A stretch of 64,000 nt of DNA from Pipra filicauda (Eukaryota; Chordata; Aves; Passeriformes; Pipridae): assembly GCF_003945595.2 (NCBI RefSeq), contig NW_024104403.1:558001-622000 (forward strand), given 5' to 3'. Under the pieces are notes generated by a model that saw nothing but the letters and a program-made list of their open reading frames with translations, was not told the origin of the DNA and ran no database searches. Shown piece by piece: positions 1 to 12,400 of the stretch. Position 1 is the stretch's first letter. The number at the start of each line of letters is the position of its first letter. A program made the position numbers and the translations under genes.

Positions 1-3000
1 CTGGACAAATTAGTTTCACTAATTCAATTGCCCTATTTGTAAAGTGGTATAATACTTCTATTGCAGTCTCAGAAAGATGAGATTAACTCATACAACCTGG
101 AACATGAGAAGCACTATAAAGGTGCTAAGTAGAAATTACAAGGTTTTATTATGGGTTAATCTTGGACAAAAAATTGAAATAAAACTCCATTAGGATTTAA
201 ATATATAAAGATTAAAATGAGAAAAGTGTAACGCAATGGGTCGCTGATAAACATTCCAGGCAATCTAACATTCATTGCACTCTCTACATCAAGCAGTCCC
301 TAAATAATTAGTGTGTACCAGCATAGGAGCTTGATAAATTGATTTTACTTTGCTCATTGATTTGCCCATGTCACAGAAACATTATCATTACAGAATCTGC
401 ACACTTGATAGTTCCCAGGAATGTATTTTGTCAATGTTTTAAGAAAAGATTTCATTAGAAACAGAATACTGGCAGATTTCATGGAAAAAAATTGCCTCCT
501 CACAGAAACAAACAACATTAAAATTCATTTCTAGTACTCCTCCCTTTGCCATGCTGTCATGTCTCACTGAACATCCATGTCTCTGCTTATATATATTCAC
601 TTCTGGTATGTCCTTTTCCTTCACAGAGAAATGTTTCAATAGCAGACTACATATAGCAGATCAGATTTCTTTTATAAATACTCTTTAGATATACTTTTGC
701 TCACTTCAGCCACTCACCTCCCTGTGCCACACTCAGTTAGAAAAGGCTGGATAAAATGGTCCCCTGATAGGAAAAAATGTGTTACTTTCATCGTACTTTT
801 TTCCCCCTTGGCTAAATATTTACATTTCCAGGTTATAAGAAAAAGAAGGCTTTTGAATAGAACTAAACCAGTTCAAGAGCATCTTTGATTTAATGTCATG
901 TCTGGGAATGTTAATACTTCATCACCAGACTAATATCTATGCGTGCTGCATTTATATGGCAAACTTAAAACAAAAAGCCATGCTAAATGCTAGAGTCCCT
1001 GCAATAACCATACCACTTAGGTACTTAAAATATTAATGTTTAATTCTCCTTCTAAAAGCTCAAGTCCTATTCTTATTTCTGGTGAACTGATAAAGAGCAA
1101 TCTCTGACAAATGTTCTGGTCTGACCTCAATTCTGAACTTCAGAGGCATAAAAAGACAGACAAGTCTTTATACATGTATTAGTCAGTTCTCTCAGCAGGC
1201 TATCAGAAACCAAGATCAGAGATTGCCAATACTTAAAAAGTCAAATTCTGCCTACAGATGTGCATGTTGAACTCCCACTGAAATCAGCAGGGTGAGTTCA
1301 TACAAGGAAAAATTTGGCTCTAAATGAAATCTGTTGATCTAATAATAGCATGTTCTACCAAACTGGGTTGGAGGTAGAAAAGATTTCCATTTTTACTGGT
1401 CACCTTTTCTCTTCTTGAAAGTTCAGGAATTTTCCTTCACTTGCTGTCAATGAAAAGTTATAAGTATTCTTTAGCCCAAAGGTCCTTAATCAAAGAGAAA
1501 ATAGCTAGCATGTTCTATTAATAATTGTGTTAATACAGTTAACACAAATCTCATACAAATTGGGTTAAATCTGGTGCTGCTCTTTGCCAGGTGCCTGTTT
1601 TTCTGAAAAATAGTCTATAAGAAGCTGCTTCTCACACTAGTTGTTGTGATTGTCCAAAAAGTTAGTTAAAGAATACCCATTTTTGTTTGTTCTTTGTTAG
1701 CAGAGGAATGTTATTGTTCCTGTTTCACAATTATGCTACTGTTTCCCAATAGGAAGTATGGTCAAGAGCAGCCTTAATTTTAAAAGACTAAGATTTCATT
1801 TCTCTGCCTGCTTATCATTTTCTTCCTATTACTATGTTAAAAAAAAATTTGCATTCTTCTTTAAAATAGATAGCTTGATACAGACAAAAAAACATATGTA
1901 ATCTAGTCTTCTCTGTAAAACATTCACTATAATTACAGTAGTAGCATCTGAGATCAAAAATGTATAACTTATTGCAAAAGAAGTCAGCAGAGGGAACAAT
2001 GGTTTGCTTCAGGAATTTAAAATGGGCTTAGATGTAGGTTATTGCCCTAGTTATTGCCATGACAAACTCTCCAATCTTATCTTGCTGATTACAGAACAAC
2101 AACATAAGGTAGATGAGACTTTTAGATTAAATTTGTATCCATAGCAAATACATGATTATTACATGTTAAATAACCACTTGTGAATATATTTCTTTTTATG
2201 TGAGAAAATAAATTGATTCATAAGCTGTTAAAATGAGATTAAGAGACCACAGGACACAACTGAGTAACTTTCATCTCCTCCAGGCTAAGAAGCATAGCAG
2301 AACTAAAATCAGCTGGTACAAATACATGATGAAACACTCCATGGTTTTTAACTCAATTTCATATTGACATTGAGTTAGGAAATTAAACAAAGACAAACCT
2401 TAGGAAATTAAACTGGCCTTCAACAGTGACAACCAAACAACCTTACCAAATTCTCTATTGTATAAAAATGCATTTTAAAAAAGGTAAAAACAACACACCA
2501 GGATGTTACCAATTAGGTACAGTGGTTAGCTGAAGTGTCTTTGATCTACAACAACTCCCTGAAAGTTGACCAATGAACAAATTGAACAAACTTCAACTAT
2601 TTCTTTCATTATAGCAAACCTCATAGATTTTTAAATTCACAAGAATATTATGTAAAATCAGAACACCTGTGGGATGGTGAAGTGTTCCAGTGAATTTCAG
2701 TACAATTTTGATTTATTTGAAAATACTGTTTGTTATGCTCTTATGTACTCTATCATTGTTTTAGTTTATATTAGCAGTAAAACAGCTGATGAATAGTTGA
2801 CATTTTGTAAATTCTGGTTTTATGGACCATATTTATATTTAAAAGCTCAAAGTCTTCAAGTATGTCATTAGATCATCTCCTCCTTTTATAGTATCTTGGA
2901 ACAATCTGTAAAATACAAATATTTTACACATACAAAATCTGTTTATAAAGATCATCTCTAATTCTCTTAGGGACAATTTTTTTAGTTTTTGGAAAGCTGG

Positions 3001-3812
3001 AAAATGAATTAGGAGGAAATGGCTGTTCTATATAAAACAGTTTTAAAAGTCACACAGTCCACTACAAAACTTATTAAGAAACTTAGTAAAGGAAACAGGA
3101 CAATTTAATTCAGATTGATTATACTCTTTGGTGGTAACAGCTGGCTTCAAATTAAACTGGAGAAATGTACATGCATTTCGAAGTAGTTTAAGAAAATAAC
3201 ATAATTAACTATTGTATGATTCTATGGTAGAATGACACGTATGAAATGGCAAACTTCAGAAGCATTTGTAACAGTAATTACTTCAGTTGTAGTCTGAAGA
3301 AAACATTAATACTTCCATCTCCTGCACTGCAGGCAAATAGTTTCCTATTCAACTATGAACCAATGGGTGCTGTCATCTTTTAATTGTACACACAATTTAA
3401 AAACACTTAATTAAACCACAGTTTATAGTCTAAAATTCTGCACATGGAATGCTTGAGTATTTTTGGGGTTTTTAAAACTAAGAATAATAAGGAGTGCAGC
3501 TATGGTGGGGAGTAATGCCTGTACATTACCAAAATACATCCAAGTCTATGAGTACTGAAACTGCTGAAACAATAGTTTAGGGTCACTTTCTTCCGTAGAC
3601 TTGCTTACTTAAAACTCTGCTAAATAGAAATTTTTTCCTCAAATTTCTGTAACATCAGAGAAAACAATCAATGTAGCACATGGAAAAAAAAGGTGATCAC
3701 ACATGATAGAAATTTGAAGCAAAAAAAAAAGGAGTTGGACTTGGAATAATGTAGGAAGTTATCTAGGGCAATGTGAGCAAATTACAAAAATAAGTTTGTT
3801 CAGTATATCAGG

Positions 3813-3836
3813 CAGTATATTTACCAGTATATTTAC
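3813..3836. repeat. 12 bp tandem duplication
   Basis: CAGTATATTTAC occurs twice head to tail in intron 59. Confidence 0.85.
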
Positions 3837-6613
3837 CAGTTAACTTACTTTCAAGTAGCAATAATTTGCTGTGTGTATAAATTCAGACTAATAAATCCAT
3901 ACTAAAAACAAATATTGTCTTTTATTGTTGGTTTGGGTTTTTTGCATTTTTTTCTAAGTAACATAAAGTCTATCAGTAAAGGAAGAGAATTAAAAAGATC
4001 TCAGAAGTTGATGTATGTGTAATGTATTTTACTTTACAGACTGAACTGCATGAACTCTGCTAGCTTAATTCAGTGCCTAGCTTAATTTTATGTTAGCAAA
4101 AAATTAACAGAATAGTCAATCTGTCCACAATCTGCTTTAACATGGATCTAGTACTACTGTTGCTATCTAGCTGGTTGCAGATTCTGGTTGTTCAATACAT
4201 CTTCCAGGTACTTATTTCTGGCATAGATTCTATTGATCTATTTAAAACTGGTCTCCATCACACATCTCCATTGCTAGGAGGGGATGAATGTGGACTATTG
4301 GCTTGCTTTCAGATGTCATTCATTAATTTTCCTATATGTGACCCCTAATAATTCCTTATAAAAATAATTCTTTTTTTTCAGGAAGGATAGGAAATGATCA
4401 GTAACCTAGGCATTTCAAATCATTTGGAATGAGAGCACAAATTAGAAATGCAATAACTCACTTTTCTGTCAGAATCTCCATCATAGACAACTCTCAGCAC
4501 AGTTCCCTCATAATAGCACTGTAAGAATTCACTTTTCTTAAATAACTCTTTTCAGCACAGTAGTAGCAGAACAATACCAAAATGAACTACAGAACAATAT
4601 ATAAGGCTTTTTCTTAATTATTAGTATTTAAATGATCTACCTATCCCCATTCATCATCCAGTAATTGAGATTGCTGGTTTAGTATTAAGATGTTTGTAAT
4701 AATATGGGATTTTAACCTTGCCAATTCTATTTATTTACTTTTTATAGCCACATATGAACACAACTGAAATGTAGCCAATTATCTTAAGGTGTTGCCTTAC
4801 TTTTTGTCTTATTTTCAGAAAAGATGACTAGGGACAAAATGATTGTCCCCAGTCCCTACAGAAAGTCATTTTGGAGTAGATGATGAGTAAATCAGTGAGA
4901 AGTTGAATTCTGATCGATGTCTAACTGCAAACTCTGCTCAGCTTACAAACAGGAAATAAGTTTCAGGTTGACATTTTCCAGTGAACATTTGTCAGAGACG
5001 TACAATTGGCAACAACTGTCAATGATGCTGAAGAAATTTTTGAAATAAGCAGCTTATAATTCAAGCAAAAAATTGTAAATAGGCTGTGAAAAAAAATTTA
5101 AAAGCATACTTGCAGCCTTTGTGAATATCCTTGTTACATTAAATATATTAAAATCCATAATCTATATGCAAAGTTCATGTAACTGCTTTACTAGTAACTA
5201 TAAAAGTAAATCTTCAAGAAGCACCATTTCTTAAGGAGAAGACTAAGACTTTAATGAAAATTCTTTACAGGTAAATACAAGACTTATGTCACTAAATTCT
5301 GTTCTGCTTTTTACGGTTATCAATCATCATACTGAGTCAAGGTGCCCTCTTTACGTGACAGTGAAGGAGAACAAATTATCGTATAGCAGAATGGAGTTAA
5401 TTTAAAATAGGTCTATACAATTCAGCTTTTATTTGGCATGTGCTCTTAAGACATGCACTTCTGCTTTGAACTACTGCCTGTTCTTGATTTTTTTTTTTTA
5501 CAGTGGTTAAAAAAGAAAAAAATCAGAAAGTATTTATATACTCCATGGAGTCTAGAGGCTCTGCTGTTCCCTCACAGCATTGTGTATGACAGAAAACTGA
5601 ACCAGCTATATGTCACTAGTGGTATTGTAGAACATCACTGGCATAAGAAAGTGCTTTTCACTGTGCTCTCCTAAGTACGTTGGGAACTACCTTTAGCAAC
5701 AGATAAACCACACTGTTAAAACTGCCTCCCCAGTCACAAAATTCTGTGCACAACATCCAAAAATAATGGCTATTAGTTTTAAAAAAAAAAAATTCAGAGT
5801 GTAAAGTATAAAAATCTGAAACTTCCTATGGATACTAATTCCTATTAGTATTTTCAGCAGGTGTCTACAGACAGACAACAAAACAGCGAGAAGGTATCAG
5901 TGACATGTAATGATTGTTGCATGCTACTATCATGACCATTATCAAGGTTTTGGATGGTATGGAGCAAAGGAGAGTCTGGGGAAGAAAGAGAGGCAAAGTG
6001 GTTCTACTACCAGTTCCTGGAATAGGTCTTTGAATAAGATAGCAAATGGATGAGGAAGCCATGATTCCAAATCAATTACATACCAGGAAAAGCTTAACAT
6101 AAAAACGGAATGGTGGTCTCATGAGACTCTAACAGTTCCAGGCATTCTCATGAAAAGGAGAAAATTTCATTAGTGATTGCAAGAGGAGAGCATAGCTGAA
6201 TTTGCTGCAGAGAGGAGTAGAAATCATAGGCCATGTCTAAAAAATGATCTGAGGTACAATCAAACTGATCAGGCGATGGTATGAGGGGACATAGATTCAT
6301 TTGTGCTTGAATTGAATTTAAAAGAATTAAATGATGGTTTGTATTTTACCAGACAGAAAGGTATGATTGGAAGGACAGCGAATGTGTGTTATTATGAGAG
6401 TAAGTTATATTTCAGTCTGTAGATAAGATCATTCATATGAGAGAAGAAAAAAGGGAGAATAACAGATGACATCAGAGAAGTCTGAAGAATATTTTGATTA
6501 TAGATCATCTGTAGTCTAGTATGTATCCTTTGGGGTGGATGTGTGAAACTATCTCGTCCTCACAATCAGAGATGAACATTAATACAGATCAAAGATCTGT
6601 AATAAAAATAAGC

Positions 6614-6650
6614 CATTATTATTATTATTATAACATTATTAATAATAATC
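6614..6650. repeat. ATT/AAT microsatellite
   Basis: Several ATT units are followed by AAT units around a short spacer, giving an imperfect inverted repeat. It lies in intron 59. Confidence 0.85.
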
Positions 6651-8399
6651 CACTATTTTGTGTGAGTTCAATGTTATACCATGACCTTAAGAGCTCCAGC
6701 AACTATAACTAAAGAGAACAGTGACAAATAGCACTAGGTTAAACATATTCCCTAGTAAGTTATTAATCAGCTTAGGTTTGGGAAAGCTACTGCGATCACA
6801 GTTAGGAGAAGGATTTGCGAGAAATGCAATCACATATGACCAACATTTTGAAGATCTGCTCAGAAGGTGCTTGGGGTTCTTAGATGTATAGAGAGAAATA
6901 AGTACTGTTCCTCACAGTGTAATATCACTAGTCATTGTAATATACACTATAAAAACCAGAGCAAGGATGACATGTATAATATATCAATTTGATAATGTTT
7001 GGCTGAAAATATAATTTATAAAGAAAAAATCATATTGTTCACTAACAGCTTTTAACTGAAGGCTACATAACTTGTGTATTTTTCAACAAATTTAATTTTT
7101 AATTGAAACATTTGCAAAGGAAAAGTATTTAACCTTTAAGTGAATCAATTAATAAGACATCCATTATGTTATCTAGGACAGATTTTTTAAACCATAATAG
7201 GACTCAGAACTATAATTATGGATTCAACATTTCTGGTCACAGTTTAGAATCAAGCCACCTGTCTTTGTTTTCCTGTAATATCAGAGATTCAGTGTTTCTG
7301 TTCAGAATACCTTCCTCAAAATTTATGAAAAAACCTGCCTATGGCTGCAATAGCACTTTCTGGGAATTTATAAGTAGATCTCTTCTGTTCATTTATGAAT
7401 TTAAATGAAGATAAACAAATTTTGCAGCTAGCTTTTCAACAGCTAACAAGTATTTCATTTGTTCTTGTATAGTATTTGTATAGGATACTCATTAAACTTT
7501 CTGTGTGATTAAAATTCAAGGGCTTCTATTTTAATAAACTACATTTGATTTTTAAAGGCATTCTTTTCTTGCCATTAGTCATTCTATTTCCTCTTTCTTA
7601 GATCCTAGTGTTCTACTGGAGAAAATAACAGTTAGCTCAGGTCTCTTTCAAAATGACTGATGATTCCCATTTATGCGACTGAAACAGAGACACTTTGTTC
7701 TTATCAAAATGGCAACTGCCTCTATTGTGCTCTAGCTGAAGGAATCCTGTAGTATTTATCAAATCTGGCCATGGCAGTCAAGCTGAAAGAGGACAAGTCT
7801 GCCTGAGTTTCTCAATAAGCAATGATTTTATGAAACAACCCCTGAAAGAAGATAGGCATTAAGTTATAGAAAATAATGACAGGTTTTCCAGGGCTGCAGC
7901 TTTTTTTTTAGACTATCTTTAGTTATTAAGCCTAATTATCAAAAAAGACAGATAGCAAATAAAAAAACCAATAAACCCACATATTTTAAATTATTTAAAA
8001 CCTATTCTACAAGTACAAACACAATAATGCAGTCATCATACCTTAAAAAGTATAATAAAGAACAAAATTAATTTTATATACTTTTATCATATATTCCCCT
8101 ATCTACTGCATTTTGCTTTCTTTAACTTTTAACTCTGCATCTCTTGAATTAACAGTGAGTGTGCTGAGGATTTTTACACATTTACGTAGTGCTTTTACCC
8201 ATGTCAGTAATATACATTCTCAACACTCATTCAATTGTATTTTAATTGCTGAGGTTATAAAACTCTTTATATGTGCTTTTTAATATAAATCAATATGGTA
8301 CAAAGCTATCAATTTCTCATTCTAAAAGATAATTCCTGATCTAGGGATTCATGCAATGAACAGTTTTATACGCAGAAATACTGATATACTGATACATAC

Positions 8400-8668
8400 C
8401 TTGACTTTTTCTAAGTGATCCTGCAGAGAGTCAATTAGCAGATCCCCCACTGGCTGCCAGGATCCCTTGAATGCTTCAGCCTGGCGTAGTTTCAGATCCA
8501 GTTCATCCATTGCCTCTTGAAGGGCCTGCAGTCTTTCAAGAGCATCATCTATCTTCTTTTGCCAATCAGCAGACTGCACATTCAGCTTATCCCACTCAGT
8601 TCTGACCTCATCTGCTTGCCTTTGGAGAAGTTTAGTGACATGGTGGGCTCTTTCCTCAGGTGACAAAT
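8400..8668 (-). CDS. DMD: Dystrophin exon 59 (rod domain, repeats 23-24)
   Basis: This exon is 269 bp, the same length as human DMD exon 59. On the minus strand it begins after a CACATTTAG acceptor and ends AAAGTCAAG before a GTATGT donor. The frame is open. It starts with AT, which completes a codon with the last G of exon 58 (Asp), and then reads LSPEERAHHVTKLL, VRTEWDKLNVQSADWQKKID, ERLQALQEAMDELDLKLRQA and GSWQPVGDLLIDSLQDHLEK. Human dystrophin has closely similar text here (ELPPEERAQNVTRLL, EWEKLNLHSADWQRKIDE, GSWQPVGDLLIDSLQDHLEK, recalled). The spaced Trp residues and heptads are typical of spectrin-like triple helices, and the exon covers the end of repeat 23 and the first half of repeat 24. 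It ends in phase 0, as in human. It is shared by full-length dystrophin and Dp116. Confidence 0.98.
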
Positions 8669-9342
8669 CTAAATGTGAAAATTAAGAGGCTCTTAAGACA
8701 TATTCTGCCTTAGAACTAAAGCCATTGCCATCTGCGAAAGTTCAAATCTCAGTGAGAAACTATTCATAACCAAATGCACCTGTGAAATTTGTTTTATTAA
8801 TGTATTCTGGTTTCCAAATCTCATAAAAACTTTAAATCTTGACACCATAAAGATCAACAAAATACGCATTTAAGTACTTAAAGACATTTTGAATCATGCA
8901 AGGTATAGCTAAAAGTTTATCAGCTGTGTCCTGATTCAGCACAATATTTCTGCACATAGATAAATATTATTCACTGTGAAGCTTTTGCTGCAATTGAGTG
9001 GATTTGTGAGCTTCTGTAGTACTGAGACTACAAGGTGAATTTTAGCTTAAATTGTAGCTTTGAGACCTCAAATGGGCCTATAGTTATAGACAAGTCCTGA
9101 AGGTTTAAAGGCAGTTTCAAAATCTGCTTATAAATATGCATGTCTATTTAGTACCACAGTGTTCAGAGGGATTGCTAAGGCTTGCTTTCATCTATATTTT
9201 TAGCTTAGTTTCTGAATACTGGCATTCAGCTTGGAGTGTAAAAGGAATGCTTTCAGAGCGGCTGGCAGAATTTATTTAATCATCGCTGATCATCACTGAT
9301 CTTTCCAGCAATGTGTTATCACCCTGTTCTTTCTTCAATTAC
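8669..9342 (-). other. DMD: DMD intron 58 (complete, 674 bp)
   Basis: A complete short intron lies between exons 58 and 59, with a GTAATT donor at 9342 and an ATTTAG acceptor at 8669-8670. It is plain AT-rich sequence with nothing else recognised. The human intron is also about 0.6 kb (recalled), so this is one of the few dystrophin introns whose size has hardly changed. Confidence 0.95.
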
Positions 9343-9463
9343 CTCTTGTTTCTGGGCCGATCTTCTCCAGTCCCTCCACAGGCTGCTCAGCGAGGAAGAT
9401 TCGCACAGTCTCAAGTGCACTCCTGACAACAGGTTCTTTTGTTTTTATCTCCCTCTTGAAAGT
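9343..9463 (-). CDS. DMD: Dystrophin exon 58 (rod domain, repeat 23)
   Basis: This exon is 121 bp, identical in length to human exon 58. It is bounded by a TTTCTTAG acceptor and a GTAATT donor. The frame reads T-FKREIKTKEPVVRSALETVR followed by IFLAEQPVEGLEKIGPETR and one leftover G that continues into exon 59. The human counterpart, from memory, is AFKRELKTKEPVIMSTLETVR then IFLTEQPLEGLEKLYQEPR. The exon encodes part of spectrin-like repeat 23. The last eight residues (KIGPETRD) are less conserved than the rest, which fits a loop or linker between helices. The small 674 bp intron to exon 59 is a conserved feature of this part of the gene. Confidence 0.97.
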
Positions 9464-12400
9464 CTAAGAAACAAATTTATTGTAAGTGGATCTGTAATGA
9501 AGTACCTTGTTTGCATCAATTTAAGAACAAAATTTCCAACAACAGCTTGCATGTGTGTATGACAAGTAACAACAAAAACATATAAAGAGATAATCAGCTT
9601 TTGCTTAACCTGAAATCACATTATATTCAAAGGAGCAAATGTACTGCCAGCATGCCACATTCTTCTTCCTTCAGCAGCAGCTGCTTTTACTATCTCTCTT
9701 CTACTCCCTGCTTTTAAAATGACCATGAGTAAGTTTCTCAAGATTAATATTTGAAATTTTCATAGGCTACTGAAAATACACATATCTCAGTATATATTCA
9801 TTAATTCATTTATCTATTTTTGTTTAAGAGAGTGTAAGAATCCATTAATCTGAATCCAAATGTTCTCTGCATAAACATGCAGATGAAACTCAGCCTGTGG
9901 CTTGCATATTGCATTGGTACTTTTGTATGTTGTACTGAATTTATCTAAGTGGTCCTTACCACTGTTTCATTTCAACATTTTCTTGTGTATTTATGAAACA
10001 ATGTTGAATGCATACCATTTTCAAGTAGCATAGAGGTAAATTATGCAGATAATTATAGCACAGTGTAACACAAAACACAACACTGCAAAAAGGAGAGCCA
10101 TATGCCATGGGTAGAAAACAGAAATTTTACTCCAGGGATCAGAAAATTCTTTTTACAACGCTGGCATTATATAAGCATCTATCACAATAAATTCACCAAT
10201 TCAGTTAAATTAATTATTAAACCAAATTTGTATTTCTATGCAAACTAATGAAGGATTATAAATTCAATATTAAAAAGTTAATTACACTTTGAATTATATT
10301 TGATATGTGACTCTCTGCACAGGAAATACCTACCAGAACTAATAATGAGAACACCTCAGTTTATAATATGAGGACTCATAGGTAAGAAGTTCTTAACATA
10401 TTTCAGGAAAGTAAACTTAGGGAAATGACTATATTATTCTATTATAAATATTAAAATACACTTTTTATTAAATGGTCAAGAACTGACCATAAGGTCTGTA
10501 ACTGTGCTTGGGAGAACCCTTTAGCAAAGTCCACTTGGCTGAATGAAATAAAGTAAAAAATCTTCATTTTGTGCCAAGGACATTGATGGGACTAGAATCT
10601 TTTCCCAGAATGTATCTGCTATCATAAGAGAATCTGCTGTTTTATTAATAACTGTGATAAATGTTTTAAACAATGTTTTAAAACCCAACACCGATTTTCA
10701 CAAATAAAGTAGAGTACTGTATATTAACAAGTAAACTACCGCTGGACACTGCTCTGCATAAAATCTGAGTGGGTTTACTACAGGGTTGAAACTTAGACAT
10801 TTTTAGGTCTGTAATTCTTATAATTCATGTTTGACTCTTGCATGAAATGCAATGGAAAGAGGAAATATAATAAACTCTTTTAATGCCTCCAAAAGAGGAA
10901 AATCTATTGCTTAAATTAGCCTTTGTTGTCCTCTCACATCATTCTATCCCACTAGAATGGTGTGGCAGGTCTGCAGCTCAAGTAAGCCAGCAGGTAGCAT
11001 AACTTAAAAGCCAGCATGGTAGTCCCCACGGACTGTCAGCTTTGCTCCCATCTGATAGTGCTAAAAGTAACATCAACAGTCAAATTCACTTAAACCAGTG
11101 TTTTTTAAACACTAAATGGTATAACAGCTTAAAGATATAATGTGCTTTATAAAAATCTACAAAGATAAATTATTTCTCAGAAATGTCTGTGCCCAAAGTC
11201 AGTCAAGTAGGAGGCACATGCACTGAGGTCTGTCCTGCCAACACACATCAACAGCAGGAAGGAGTCATGGATATTCCAGGGGGACACAGAAATACACTGA
11301 AGGATAGGATACTTAAAAGCCAGAAATACCTCTGAGTTCTGCATTTGGGAGTGAGTCCTGCTGTAAATTGTGCTGCTGCTGAAGTCAGGTCACCCCTAGC
11401 TATGTACATGTGCACTCCATGAGAAGGACACAAAATACCTTCTTTCAGCTTGTCCTACTTTTGCAGAAAACCACAGCAATCAAATACATGTAGTGGCATT
11501 ATATTTCAAGGAGATGTTTAAAGTCATATTTCTGCTGTACCTCTTGTGCAACAGGAGAACATAACCAGGTATGTGTACTGCATCCCAAAAAGTGTCTGAG
11601 CAGGAATCGTTGTATCTTTCCCAAAACAATAGCGAATGGGAGCTTTCAGATTTTGTACATTTTGTATTTAGCCACAACCAGAAAAAGTCTTTCTAACACT
11701 GAAAACAGTGAGCCAATGTGTTACATTTTTCCTCCTCAACTTTTCCATTCTGAATGTTGGAGCTGGTGGAGGTGATTATAGTCTGTAAATCCTGAGTTAC
11801 AGAATAGTACACAGTGTGGTGTTGAGATCTATTTACAATTCTCATCTCCTTCCCTAGTTTTGATCTGCAAACTTCTACTGAGTGAGTTAAAATATGTTTC
11901 AGTATGAGAAATTTGAAAAGGAGAGGATTAAAAAAACATGAGGCTGAAGCAGTAGCACAGAACAACATTAGAAATAATGAATGTTCATTTCATACTAACC
12001 CATTCCAAGAGAAGTTCTTACTCTATGAAGGTAAAGCTGCTTTTCTGATTGAAGTTTTATTGTGAAATATGTACATGCTACCAATAAAAATCATAAGCAG
12101 TAATAAAGTACATTTTCTCTACTTTTGGAGAAAAAAAAATTATCCATCTAGAGTCCTGACAAATACATCTTTATAATAAGCAGACCATCACTGAAAGCAG
12201 AATTAGCCTAAATTAATGTCTAATGTACAGCTAATGATTTCAGGCTAATTTCATTGAATTCCTTAACTTCTTCCACACTTTGTGGTGACTGTAGAGGAAA
12301 TCGAATATGCATAATGTATGACCTGACAAAAAAGTAAGTAAACTACTTTATTTAACCATGTCTATTTGTCATCAACACTACAGCAGTAATGGCATTCTGT

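Larger units (their letters stand above)
1..8399 (-). other. DMD: DMD intron 59 (partial, 5' part)
   Basis: This is the 5' part of the intron after exon 59. It begins with the GTATGT donor at 8399 and runs out of the window. I looked for exon 60 (human text ALRGEIAPLKENVSHVNDLA) and did not see it, so the intron is longer than 8.4 kb. The DNA is AT-rich with no coding signal. It holds an ATT/AAT microsatellite near 6614-6650 and a 12 bp tandem doublet at 3813-3836. I see no recognisable transposon. Confidence 0.9.

Noticed and set aside
1..8399. Search for dystrophin exon 60
   Set aside because: No sequence resembling the start of human exon 60 (ALRGEIAPLKENV) was found on the minus strand, so it lies outside the window.
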